DNA of 64,000 nt from M2408 sp044348665 (GTDB lineage Bacteria > Bacteroidota > Bacteroidia > Flavobacteriales_D > Crocinitomicaceae): NCBI GenBank assembly GCA_044348665.1, contig JBIKSI010000001.1:26358-90357 (forward strand), in the 5' to 3' direction. The notes beneath the pieces are model-generated. The model had not been told where the DNA came from and did no database searches. It saw only the letters and a list, made by a program, of their open reading frames with translations. Position numbers and translations under genes: made by a program. Positions within the stretch are counted from its first letter, which is position 1; each line of letters opens with the position of its first letter. Below, in pieces: positions 9,108 through 17,885 of this stretch.

Positions 9108-10133
9108 GTGGAAGAAGAATCATTTGATTATCGAAAAGAAGTAGAGGAAAATTCAGACAAAGAGTATGATAAGGTCTTACGACCAAAAATGTTATCAGAC
9201 TTTGCAGGTCAAAAAAGTGTTGTTGAGAATTTGGAAGTTTTTGTTCAAGCAGCGAAACAGCGTAATGAGCCTTTAGATCATGTTTTATTACATGGTCCTC
9301 CAGGATTAGGTAAAACTACTTTAGGTAATATTATAGCAAATGAATTGGGTGTTGGAATCAAGATAACAAGTGGTCCGGTTCTGGACAAACCAGGTGATTT
9401 GGCGGGCCTGTTAACAAATCTTGATAAAGGAGACGTTTTGTTTATTGATGAAATTCATCGTTTAAGCCCCGTTATTGAAGAATATTTATATTCAGCAATG
9501 GAAGACTATGTAATTGATATTTTAATTGATAGTGGTCCAAATGCGAGAACTATTCAAATTGCATTAAATCCGTTTACATTAATTGGTGCTACCACAAGAT
9601 CTGGTTTATTGACCTCGCCATTGCGTGCTCGTTTTGGAATAAACTCACGTTTACAATATTATGATTCTAAAACATTAACTCTAATTGTTCAACGTTCCTC
9701 TGATTTATTGGGGATTCCTATTGATGATGAAGCCGCTTATTCCATTGCAAGTAGAAGTAGGGGTACACCCAGAATTGCAAATGCCTTGCTAAGAAGGGTT
9801 AGAGATTTTGCTCAAATTAAAGGAAATGGTTCAATTGATTTGGCAATAACCAATTATGGCTTAGATGCACTCAATGTAGATGCTTATGGTTTGGATGAAA
9901 TGGATAATCGAATTCTTAAAGCCATCATTGATAAGTTTTCTGGTGGTCCAGTCGGTTTAACGACTATTGCAACTGCGATCGGTGAAAATGCTGGAACCTT
10001 AGAGGAAGTCTATGAACCTTTCTTAATTCAAGAAGGATTCTTAATTCGAACACAACGTGGTAGAAAAGCAACTGAAAAAGCTTACAAACATTTAGGTTTT
10101 GATTTAGGTTTTGTGCAGGGAGGCTTGTTTTAA
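9108..10133 (+). CDS. ruvB: Holliday junction branch migration helicase RuvB
   Basis: The 341-residue motor ATPase of RuvABC, which drives branch migration of Holliday junctions. Walker A GPPGLGKTT, Walker B DEIHRL, the sensor GATTRSG with the arginine in LRARFG, and a C-terminal winged helix (GLTTIATAIGE; RTQRGR) are all visible. Start chosen is GTG at 9108 (VEEESFDYRKEVEEN) because it sits just after a -7 element and gives the family's length; a longer TTG-initiated frame would begin upstream of the promoter. Converges with ppk1, the stops being only 10 bases apart. Confidence 0.97.
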   Translation: MEEESFDYRKEVEENSDKEYDKVLRPKMLSDFAGQKSVVENLEVFVQAAKQRNEPLDHVLLHGPPGLGKTTLGNIIANELGVGIKITSGPVLDKPGDLAGLLTNLDKGDVLFIDEIHRLSPVIEEYLYSAMEDYVIDILIDSGPNARTIQIALNPFTLIGATTRSGLLTSPLRARFGINSRLQYYDSKTLTLIVQRSSDLLGIPIDDEAAYSIASRSRGTPRIANALLRRVRDFAQIKGNGSIDLAITNYGLDALNVDAYGLDEMDNRILKAIIDKFSGGPVGLTTIATAIGENAGTLEEVYEPFLIQEGFLIRTQRGRKATEKAYKHLGFDLGFVQGGLF

Positions 10134-10143
10134 TTTTTCTTAA

Positions 10144-12210
10144 CTAAAGTAATTTAGCCTTTTCTTGATAATATTGATACAATTCTACTTGTGCATTATG
10201 TATTTCACCACTTATTTGAGGCCTAAATTTGTTTCTTTGTTTTTTATCAACAATTCTGGCTTTTACGTTATCATTCCATTGTTTATCAAAAAGAAACTGG
10301 ATGTTTTCTTGAAGATTTTTACTTTGAATAGGCACGGCAACCTCGATTCTACGGTCAAGATTTCGTTCCATGATATCTGCTGACGTTAAAAAATATTTGG
10401 AATTATTTTCGCTATGGAAAATCATAAAACGGGTATGCTCCAGATAACGACTAACAATACTGATCACTTCAATATTTTCACTTTTATGTTTTATTCCAGG
10501 CACCAAACAACAAACACCTCTTATGATTAATTGAATTTTAACTCCAGCTTTACTTGCTTCATATAATTTTTCAATTAACTTTATATCCACAAGGTTATTT
10601 AATTTCATTTGAATTAATCCATGTCCGCCTTTTTTAACAGTATTAATTTCCTGTTGAATCATTGCAGAAATCCTCCTTCTATTGTTGAAAGGCGATACCA
10701 TTAAATGTGTAAAGTGTGTATTTTCACTCATGTTTTCTAATAGACGAAACACTCGTTTAACCTCATTGGAAATACTAACTCGTGATGTTAATAGTGCCAT
10801 ATCTGTATAAACACGTGCTGTTTTTTCGTGAAAATTACCAGTACCCACATAACTTATTAATTGTTCTTTGCCTTTATAAATTCTACTTATTTGAAATAAT
10901 TTTGAATGCACTTTAAGGTCTTTGTATCCATAAACTACTTTAGCACCGTGTTCCCTTAATCTTTCTGCCCAATTAATATTATTTTCCTCGTCAAAACGTG
11001 CTTTAAGTTCAAATACAACGACTACTTCCTTCCCATTAGATACTGCGTTCATCAATGCATTTAGAACTTGTGAATCTTGTGTTACTCTGTAGATGTTGAT
11101 TTTAATTGATTTCACGAATGGATCAATTGCCGCCTCACGAAGAATATCAACTACGTAGTCAAAGCTCTGGTAGGGAAAATGCAACAAAACATCTTTTTCA
11201 AGAATAGTTTTTATTAAACTTTTTTTACCTTCCAACTCGTAATGAATTAGGGGTTCTTGTGTTTTGTAAACCAACTCCTTTTTCCCAAAGTCAGGAAATC
11301 GACTAAAATCTTTAAAGTTATGGTATCGACCTCCCGGAATAGTATTAATTCCGGATTTTAAATTTAATGATTTAAGTAAAAAGTGTTGTAAATCAATCGG
11401 CATTTCGTGGTCGAATACAAAACGTACTGGTTCACCTTTTTTGCGGTTTTTTAAACTTTTTTCCAATTTTTCTACAAAGGATACAGACAAATCATCATCT
11501 AAATTTAGTTCTGCATCTCTGGTAAATTTAAAGGTATATGCTTCAATTTTTTCAAAATCAAATATTGGGAAAATTGCTTCTAAATTTAAACGAATTATAT
11601 CGTCAAGTAAAATAAAGTAGTTTTTTCCCTCCTCACTCATTCTATAAAAACGAGGATAATTAGAGGGAATTTGAATTAGGGCATAAATAGGTTTATTCGT
11701 GGTGTGCATTTTCACCGCAAGGTAGATGTTTTTATCTCTTAATTTTGGGAATTTTGCATTCGTTTTTAATATGATAGGAACAATAACGTGTTTCAATTCT
11801 TTGTGAAAGTAAGTTATAAGTTCCTTCTTCTGAATTGCACTAAGATTCGTTTCACGTAATTGAAAAATACCTTCTTTTTCTAATTCTGTAATTAAATTGA
11901 AATAACACGACTCGAAATCTTTTTGCTGTGCAATTACAATTTTTCTAATTTTTTCTAACAACTCTGCTGCTGTGCCTTCAAAACCTTGAATTTCATTTCT
12001 TTTTGTAGAAATCATTCGTTTGATGTTAGCTACACGAACGCGAAAAAATTCATCCATATTGTTCGAATAGATTCCCAAAAAACGAAAACGTTCAATTAAA
12101 GGCGTATTAGAATCTTGCGCTTCTTGAAGAACACGCTCATTGAAACTTAGCCAACTTATTTCTCTATTAATCATAGTTAATTCCAAAGTTGCTAAATTTT
12201 TCTTAATCAT
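10144..12210 (-). CDS. ppk1: Polyphosphate kinase 1
   Basis: A 688-residue PPK1, which polymerises the ATP gamma-phosphate into polyphosphate. The N-terminal domain opens with NREISWLSFNERVLQEA, the hallmark of the family; the phosphorylated histidine is His435 in LKVHSKLF (same number as in E. coli if the first Met is used), with a further conserved GTGNFHEKTARVYTD segment and a second HKD-like site near YLEHTRF. Met13 (12174) is an alternative start. Transcribed alone, divergent from the carboxylase gene, convergent with ruvB. No ppx beside it. Confidence 0.96.
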   Translation of the reverse strand: MIKKNLATLELTMINREISWLSFNERVLQEAQDSNTPLIERFRFLGIYSNNMDEFFRVRVANIKRMISTKRNEIQGFEGTAAELLEKIRKIVIAQQKDFESCYFNLITELEKEGIFQLRETNLSAIQKKELITYFHKELKHVIVPIILKTNAKFPKLRDKNIYLAVKMHTTNKPIYALIQIPSNYPRFYRMSEEGKNYFILLDDIIRLNLEAIFPIFDFEKIEAYTFKFTRDAELNLDDDLSVSFVEKLEKSLKNRKKGEPVRFVFDHEMPIDLQHFLLKSLNLKSGINTIPGGRYHNFKDFSRFPDFGKKELVYKTQEPLIHYELEGKKSLIKTILEKDVLLHFPYQSFDYVVDILREAAIDPFVKSIKINIYRVTQDSQVLNALMNAVSNGKEVVVVFELKARFDEENNINWAERLREHGAKVVYGYKDLKVHSKLFQISRIYKGKEQLISYVGTGNFHEKTARVYTDMALLTSRVSISNEVKRVFRLLENMSENTHFTHLMVSPFNNRRRISAMIQQEINTVKKGGHGLIQMKLNNLVDIKLIEKLYEASKAGVKIQLIIRGVCCLVPGIKHKSENIEVISIVSRYLEHTRFMIFHSENNSKYFLTSADIMERNLDRRIEVAVPIQSKNLQENIQFLFDKQWNDNVKARIVDKKQRNKFRPQISGEIHNAQVELYQYYQEKAKLL

Positions 12211-12350
12211 CGTACATTTTTTTCCAAATGCAAAGAAAAATGTTTAAAATTAGATGTGTATTAAGAAATTATTAATTTTTAGCATTGTTAAAATATAAAT
12301 AGAAAAATTCAAACTTTTGCTTTTCAAAATGGGTATTCTAGAAAAATTTC

Positions 12351-12358
12351 TATCTTTG
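12351..12358 (+). promoter_or_regulatory. Bacteroidota -7 promoter element of the carboxylase gene
   Basis: TATCTTTG, a perfect TAnnTTTG match 20 bases before the ATG at 12379. No convincing -33 TTG at the right spacing was seen. Confidence 0.65.
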
Positions 12359-12378
12359 TTCCTCACAATTTTAGAACC

Positions 12379-13917
12379 ATGGATTTAAGTCAAGCTTTAA
12401 TTGAAAAACGCAAACAATCACAATTGGGTGGTGGACAAGCTCGTATCGATAAGCAACATCAAGGAGGTAAATTAACCGCAAGAGAGAGAATAACCTTGCT
12501 TTTAGATGATAATTCTTTCCAAGAAATGGGAATGTTTATTCAGCATCGATCAACTTCCTTCGGTTTAGACAAACAAATAATCCCTGGAGATGGAGTTGTG
12601 ACCGGTTACGGCACAATTCACGGAAGAATCGTTTATGTTTTTTCACAAGATTTTACGGTTTTAGGTGGTTCACTTTCTGAAACCCATGCAGAAAAAATCT
12701 GTAAAATTATGGATTTAGCAATGAAAAATGGTGCTCCTTTGATTGGTTTGAATGATTCTGGTGGAGCTCGAATTCAAGAAGGTGTTGTTTCTTTGGCAGG
12801 ATATGCTGATATTTTTTACAGAAATACGCGTGCATCTGGGGTGATTCCACAAATTTCAGTGATTATGGGGCCTTGCGCAGGTGGAGCCGTTTATTCTCCA
12901 GCTTTAACTGATTTCATTTTCATGGTAGAAGATACTTCATACATGTTTGTTACTGGTCCAAATGTAGTGAAAACTGTTACGCACGAAGAGGTAACTTCTG
13001 AAGATTTAGGTGGAGCAAAAACGCATGCGGAGAAATCTGGTGTGAATCATTTTACGGCTTCTAATGATGTAGAATGTTTGAAAAAAGTACGTGATTTCAT
13101 GACTTTTATGCCACAAAATTACGGTGAATTAGCGCCAACAACAAAATTTGAATATACTGCTTCTAAAGCGGAAGCAATCAAACACATTTTACCTGTTAAC
13201 TCAAGTTTACCTTATGACATTCGTCAAGTGGTTGATTGTGTGATTGATGACAATTCTTTCCGTGAAGTCCAAGAAGATTTTGCGAAAAGTATCGTTGTTG
13301 GTTTTGGTCGTTTGGAAGGTCGAACAATTGGAATTATTGCCAATCAACCAAATGCGATGGCAGGAGTTTTAGACATTGATTCATCCAGAAAAGGCGCACG
13401 ATTTGTACGTTTTTGTGATTGCTTCAATATTCCATTGTTGGTTTTTGAAGACGTACCAGGTTTTTTGCCAGGAACAGATCAAGAATGGAGAGGAATTATT
13501 ACGCACGGAGCGAAATTATTGTATGCTTTTTCAGAAGCAACAGTTCCAAGAATAACCGTAATTACACGTAAAGCTTATGGTGGTGCTTATGATGTAATGA
13601 ATTCAAAAAATATTGGTGCAGACTTAAATTTCGCATGGCCAACAGCCGAGATTGCCGTAATGGGTGCAAAAGGTGCAGCAGAAATTATTTTCAAAAAAGA
13701 AATTTCAGAAGCAGTAGATTCAGAAGCAAAATGGAAAGAAAAGGAAGCAGAATATGCTGAAATGTTCGCAAATCCATACAAGGCAGCAGAAAGAGGTTTT
13801 GTGGACGATGTAATTTTACCAGAAGAAACACGTGCGAAATTAATTTTGGCATTTAAATCTTTAGAAAATAAAGCTGAATCTTTACCAAAGAAAAAACACG
13901 GGAATATCCCGCTGTGA
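12379..13917 (+). CDS. Acyl-CoA carboxylase, carboxyltransferase (beta) subunit
   Basis: A 512-residue carboxyltransferase of the PccB/MmdA/AccD5 type, transferring a carboxyl group from biotin to an acyl-CoA (propionyl-CoA is the usual substrate in this phylum; not provable from sequence). N-terminal crotonase-fold half contains GGARIQEGV and GPCAGGAVYSPALTDF; C-terminal half contains GGAYDVMNSKNIGADLNFAWP and the oxyanion-hole GAKGAAEIIF. Full family length. The biotin carboxylase and carrier partner genes are not next to it. Own promoter upstream; a lipid-binding-fold protein follows 52 bases downstream. Confidence 0.93.
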   Translation: MDLSQALIEKRKQSQLGGGQARIDKQHQGGKLTARERITLLLDDNSFQEMGMFIQHRSTSFGLDKQIIPGDGVVTGYGTIHGRIVYVFSQDFTVLGGSLSETHAEKICKIMDLAMKNGAPLIGLNDSGGARIQEGVVSLAGYADIFYRNTRASGVIPQISVIMGPCAGGAVYSPALTDFIFMVEDTSYMFVTGPNVVKTVTHEEVTSEDLGGAKTHAEKSGVNHFTASNDVECLKKVRDFMTFMPQNYGELAPTTKFEYTASKAEAIKHILPVNSSLPYDIRQVVDCVIDDNSFREVQEDFAKSIVVGFGRLEGRTIGIIANQPNAMAGVLDIDSSRKGARFVRFCDCFNIPLLVFEDVPGFLPGTDQEWRGIITHGAKLLYAFSEATVPRITVITRKAYGGAYDVMNSKNIGADLNFAWPTAEIAVMGAKGAAEIIFKKEISEAVDSEAKWKEKEAEYAEMFANPYKAAERGFVDDVILPEETRAKLILAFKSLENKAESLPKKKHGNIPL

Positions 13918-13969
13918 TTAGCTTATTTTGAAAAACCTTGATTAGCCAATAACCAGAAAACTTAACTTA

Positions 13970-14566
13970 ATGAAAGACATAAAATTCCCTTTAGACATTA
14001 CCTTCAAAATTGGTACTCTTTCCAATGATTTTGTAATTACTGATGCTAATCAGCAAACATTTGCTTATGTGCGCCAAAAGATGTTTAAATTTATTGATGA
14101 TATCAGTGTTTACAGCGATGATACCAAACAACAATTGAATTACAGAATTAAAGCCAACAAATGGATAGATTTTTCTGCTTCTTACCTTTTCTCTGATAAT
14201 TTAGATGCAGATATGGGTCGTGTTGGACGAAAGGGTATGGCTTCTTTGTGGAAAGCTAAATACGAGATTTTTGACAAAAATTCAGTGCAAGATTTCGAAA
14301 TTCGTGAAGAAAATCCTTGGGCAAAAGTAGGTGATAGTTTGTTGGGCGAAATTCCAATTTTGGGAATGTTGACGGGATATTTGTTTCATCCTAAATACAA
14401 AGTATCCCGTACAGATGGCACAATCGTAGTGCGTTTAACTAAAGAGGCATCCATGTTTGGAAGAAAATTCAAAGTAGAAAAATTAGCTGAAATCAGCGAA
14501 GACGAAACAGAACGCATACTTTTGAGTTGTATGATGATGATTTTGTTGGAAAGGAAAAGGGGTTAA
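13970..14566 (+). CDS. LURP-one-related/scramblase-like family protein (tentative)
   Basis: A 198-residue protein without signal peptide. The pattern of short beta-strands, with FAYVRQKMFKFIDDISVYSDD followed later by YKVSRTDGTIVVRLTKEASMFGRKFKVEKL, resembles the LURP-one/Tubby-like C-terminal barrel (a phospholipid-binding fold also seen in scramblases). This is fold-level recall, not certain. A short hydrophobic GEIPILGMLTGYLF segment around residues 125-140 could be the central helix of that fold. Function unknown; may be cotranscribed with the upstream carboxylase gene. Confidence 0.6.
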   Translation: MKDIKFPLDITFKIGTLSNDFVITDANQQTFAYVRQKMFKFIDDISVYSDDTKQQLNYRIKANKWIDFSASYLFSDNLDADMGRVGRKGMASLWKAKYEIFDKNSVQDFEIREENPWAKVGDSLLGEIPILGMLTGYLFHPKYKVSRTDGTIVVRLTKEASMFGRKFKVEKLAEISEDETERILLSCMMMILLERKRG

Positions 14567-14796
14567 ATTAATTAGCTTTTTTTTAAGAACTTAAAATTTG
14601 ATGATAAAAAGCGATTTAATAAATTGCATCCTGAAATCAAAAAGAAAATAAATAAGCTTATGGAATCAAATAAAAGGAATAATCCTACTATTAGTTCCAA
14701 ATAATTTAAGGTAATAGAAAATAGCCTTTGCATGTATAATGCCATGATCGTGAAGTTGTGGTAAAAGGTTCAATGTTCCTAAAAGCATCTATGTGC

Positions 14797-14826
14797 TTGA
14801 AAAAACGAAACTTTTGACTAACTTTG
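14797..14826 (+). promoter_or_regulatory. Bacteroidota promoter (-33 TTG, -7 TAACTTTG)
   Basis: TTG at 14797-14799, 19 bases of spacing, then TAACTTTG at 14819-14826: both parts of the Bacteroidota sigma consensus at the right distance. Drives the J-domain gene whose ATG is 24 bases downstream. Confidence 0.7.
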
Positions 14827-14849
14827 TAGCTTATTTTTATTAAATTTTC

Positions 14850-15305
14850 ATGAAACGTATTAACGAATACAAAAAACTTTTTGACATTCAAGAAGAAATT
14901 ACTTTACAAGATCTAAAATCAAAATATAAACGTTTGGTGAAAGAATGGCATCCTGATAAATTTCAAGATGGAGACGATAAGGCTTTGGAGGCAGAAGAAA
15001 AAAGTCGTCAAATAATAGATGGTTACCACTTTTTAGTGAGTATTGCTCCTGAAACAATAGCTCAAAACATAGAAGAATATACAAAAATCATCAATGAATT
15101 AGGAATTCAAGATTTTAAACATAAGGGTTTATTACTTGAAATTACCTTCACCGATGGTTCTTGTTATGAATACTTTGGTGTAAACAAAAACACTTACATT
15201 AAATTATGTCAATCAGACAAACAAGTGCGTTTCGCAAAAAGAAATATTTATAATAGTTATTTATACAGAAAAGCAAAAAAAGGGAATGAGGTAGCTCAAA
15301 ACTAG
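14850..15305 (+). CDS. J-domain protein with C-terminal KTSC domain
   Basis: A 151-residue fusion. Residues about 5-65 form a J domain with the HPD tripeptide in KEWHPDKF, which stimulates DnaK ATPase; residues about 90-145 match the KTSC domain (LLLEITFTDGSCYEYFGV ... RNIYNSYLYRK), a small domain of unknown function often linked to lysyl-tRNA synthetases and here ending in the NSYLYRK segment that replaces the family's KTSC-like signature. No DnaK nearby. Followed 34 bases later by cysS. I infer a specialised cochaperone; client unknown. Confidence 0.85.
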   Translation: MKRINEYKKLFDIQEEITLQDLKSKYKRLVKEWHPDKFQDGDDKALEAEEKSRQIIDGYHFLVSIAPETIAQNIEEYTKIINELGIQDFKHKGLLLEITFTDGSCYEYFGVNKNTYIKLCQSDKQVRFAKRNIYNSYLYRKAKKGNEVAQN

Positions 15306-15339
15306 AATCTTCATTTTCTGCATTGAAAAAACATTAGGT

Positions 15340-16803
15340 ATGGAAATAAAAAACAAACTATCGATTTATTCCTCATTAAGCGGGAAAAAAGAAGAATTTG
15401 TTCCACTTAACAAGAATTTTGTGGGATTGTATGTTTGTGGACCAACGGTTTACAGTAATGTTCACCTGGGAAATTGTCGTACTTTTATTTCATTTGATGT
15501 TATTTATCGCTATTTAATTCACTTAGGTTTTAAGGTCCGGTATGTCAGAAACATTACTGATGTCGGTCATTTGGTGGATGATGCCGATGAAGGAGAAGAT
15601 AAAATTGCTAAAAAGGCACGTTTAGAACAAGTTGAACCGATGGAAATTGTGCAAAAATACACGGTTGATTTTCATCACGTATTGGCTCAGTTTAATAATT
15701 TACCTCCGTCGATTGAACCCACAGCCACTGGACATCTTATCGAACAAATCGAGATGATTGAACAAATCATTGAAAATGGTTTTGGCTACGTTGTTAATGG
15801 TTCAGTTTATTTTGATGTTTTGAAGTACAATGAACATCATAATTATGGAATTTTATCAGGCAGAAAAATAGAAGATTTGATTTCAGGAACAAGAGATTTG
15901 GACGGTCAAGAAGAAAAAAGAAATTCACTTGATTTTGCATTGTGGAAAAATGCCTCTCCAGAGCACATTATGAAATGGAAATCTCCTTGGGGTATAGGTT
16001 TTCCTGGTTGGCACTTGGAATGTTCTGCCATGAGTACAAAATACTTAGGTGAACAGTTTGATATTCATGGCGGTGGTATGGATTTGAAATTTCCGCATCA
16101 TGAATGTGAAATTGCTCAAGGATGTGCTGCTACAGGAAAATCTCCTGTTTCCTATTGGTTGCATGCTAATATGCTTACCTTAAATGGAAAAAAAATGTCC
16201 AAATCAACAGGAAATACCTTGAATCCAGATCAACTGTTTTCCGGTGAAAATGATTTGTTGAGTAAAGGCTTTGATCCGTTGGTAGTTCGGTTTTTCATGA
16301 TGCAGGCTCATTATTCTAGTATTTTGGATTTTACTTCTGATGCTTTAATGGCTTCAGAGAAAGGGTTCAATAAATTAATGGAGTCTTTTTCAAGCTTGAA
16401 AGGACTAAAAGCAAGTGAAACAACAAGCTTTGATGTGGATAAGATTATCTCATCCTTTTATGAAGCCATGAATGATGATTTTAATACTCCAATTCTTATT
16501 GCAAATTTGTTTGAAGCAGTTCGATATATCAATTTAGTTTCTGATGGAAAAGAAACTATTGCTTCAAAAGATTTAAAAAATCTCGGTGCTGAGATGTATG
16601 CATTCGTTTTTGACGTTCTAGGTTTAAAAAGTGAAGGAAATAAATCTGATGGAAAATTGGATAAAGTGATGGATTTGGTTTTAGAAATGCGTCAAAATGC
16701 TCGTGAAAATAAAAACTGGGCAATTTCAGATTTAATTAGAGATAAATTAAACGATGCTGGAATTACTGTTAAAGACAGTAAAGATGGAGTTACCTGGTCA
16801 TAA
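15340..16803 (+). CDS. cysS: Cysteinyl-tRNA synthetase
   Basis: A 487-residue class I aminoacyl-tRNA synthetase that charges tRNA-Cys. The HIGH-type motif is in CGPTVYSNVHLGNCRTF (with the zinc Cys), further zinc ligands are in GWHLECSAMS and FPHHECEIAQ, and the KMSKS loop is in KKMSKSTGNTL. Length is normal. Start ATG at 15340. Next to trpS, 42 bases downstream, which is a second class I synthetase. Confidence 0.97.
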   Translation: MEIKNKLSIYSSLSGKKEEFVPLNKNFVGLYVCGPTVYSNVHLGNCRTFISFDVIYRYLIHLGFKVRYVRNITDVGHLVDDADEGEDKIAKKARLEQVEPMEIVQKYTVDFHHVLAQFNNLPPSIEPTATGHLIEQIEMIEQIIENGFGYVVNGSVYFDVLKYNEHHNYGILSGRKIEDLISGTRDLDGQEEKRNSLDFALWKNASPEHIMKWKSPWGIGFPGWHLECSAMSTKYLGEQFDIHGGGMDLKFPHHECEIAQGCAATGKSPVSYWLHANMLTLNGKKMSKSTGNTLNPDQLFSGENDLLSKGFDPLVVRFFMMQAHYSSILDFTSDALMASEKGFNKLMESFSSLKGLKASETTSFDVDKIISSFYEAMNDDFNTPILIANLFEAVRYINLVSDGKETIASKDLKNLGAEMYAFVFDVLGLKSEGNKSDGKLDKVMDLVLEMRQNARENKNWAISDLIRDKLNDAGITVKDSKDGVTWS

Positions 16804-16805
16804 TA

Positions 16806-16837
16806 TTATTTATCATTCATAATTTATCATTCATAAC
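16806..16837 (+). repeat. Tandem repeat between cysS and trpS
   Basis: Two near-identical copies of TTTATCATTCATAA in direct repeat fill the spacer between the two synthetase genes. Similar AT-rich 'ATTCATAAT' minirepeats recur between Flavobacteria genes; no function is known. Confidence 0.7.
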
Positions 16838-16845
16838 TAAATAAA

Positions 16846-17823
16846 ATGGCAAGAATATTAACAGGAATTCAAAGCACAGGAACACCTCATTTGGGCAACA
16901 TTTTGGGTGCAATCGTTCCAGCAATTGAAGAATCAAAAAAAGAAATTAATGAATCATTTTTATTCATTGCAGATTTACATTCCTTGACGCAAATCAAGGA
17001 TGCAGAGCTTCTCAGAAATAATACCTATTCCACTGCTGCGGCATGGTTGGCGTTTGGACTTGATCCAGAAAAAACGGTTTTTTATCGCCAAAGTGATGTA
17101 CCTCAAGTTACAGAATTAGCATGGCATTTAATGTGTTTTTTTCCATTTCAACGATTAACTTTAGCTCATAGTTTTAAGGATAAATCTGATCGTTTGGGTG
17201 ATGTTAACGCTGGACTTTTTGCCTATCCAATTTTGATGGCCGCTGACATTTTGATTTATGACGCTGAAATTGTACCTGTTGGTAAAGATCAATTGCAACA
17301 TCTTGAAATTACACGTGATGTGGCTTCCCGTTTTCATGCAAAATTGGGTGAAACCTTTGTCTTACCAAAAGATTCTGTGCAAGAAGAAACTCAACTTATC
17401 CCCGGAACAGATGGTCATAAAATGAGTAAGTCAAGGAATAATTTTATTGATATTTTTCTTCCAGAAAAGGAACTTAAAAAACAAGTATTAGGTATTGAAA
17501 CAGATAGCAAGGGTTTGGAAGATTCAAAGGATCCTGAAACTTGCAATGTTTTTGCCATTTATAAATTATTAGCAAGTGATGCTGAAATCGAAAAAATGCG
17601 ACAAAACTATATCAATGGTGGTTATGGATATGGGCACGCCAAGATTGCATTGTTTGAGTTGATTTTAGACAAATTTAGCGTTGAACGTGAAAAATTTAAC
17701 TTCTACATCAATCATCTTGAAAAAATTGATGAAATCTTAAGTTTGGGTGCTAGTAAAGCATCAAAAATTGCTGATTCAGTGTTGAATCGTGTACGTGAAA
17801 AATTAGGCTTTTTGTCAAAATAA
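16846..17823 (+). CDS. trpS: Tryptophanyl-tRNA synthetase
   Basis: A 325-residue class I synthetase that charges tRNA-Trp. Motifs: GIQSTGTPHLGNILGA (HIGH site, near residues 6-21), PVGKDQLQHLEITRD in the tryptophan pocket region, and HKMSKSRNNF (KMSKS). Length is typical of bacterial TrpRS. Likely cotranscribed with cysS. Confidence 0.97.
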   Translation: MARILTGIQSTGTPHLGNILGAIVPAIEESKKEINESFLFIADLHSLTQIKDAELLRNNTYSTAAAWLAFGLDPEKTVFYRQSDVPQVTELAWHLMCFFPFQRLTLAHSFKDKSDRLGDVNAGLFAYPILMAADILIYDAEIVPVGKDQLQHLEITRDVASRFHAKLGETFVLPKDSVQEETQLIPGTDGHKMSKSRNNFIDIFLPEKELKKQVLGIETDSKGLEDSKDPETCNVFAIYKLLASDAEIEKMRQNYINGGYGYGHAKIALFELILDKFSVEREKFNFYINHLEKIDEILSLGASKASKIADSVLNRVREKLGFLSK

Positions 17824-17844
17824 GTATTTGTGTGCAAAATTTTG

Positions 17845-17852
17845 TATATTTG
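17845..17852 (+). promoter_or_regulatory. Bacteroidota -7 element of the peptide-binding protein gene
   Basis: TATATTTG matches TAnnTTTG, 33 bases before ATG 17886, in the 62-base gap after trpS. Confidence 0.6.
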
Positions 17853-17885
17853 TTCACTAAAATCTAAAAATCAAAAACAAAAAAG

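Noticed and set aside
13587..13781. Minus-strand frame inside the carboxylase gene and similar antisense frames elsewhere
   Set aside because: Shadows of well-supported coding regions on the other strand.
14573..14704. Lys-rich open stretch (KFDDKKRFNKLHPEIKKKIN...) in the 283-base gap before the J-domain gene
   Set aside because: No start codon and too short; could be the remnant of a decayed gene, but nothing supports a function. The rest of the gap has no gene.
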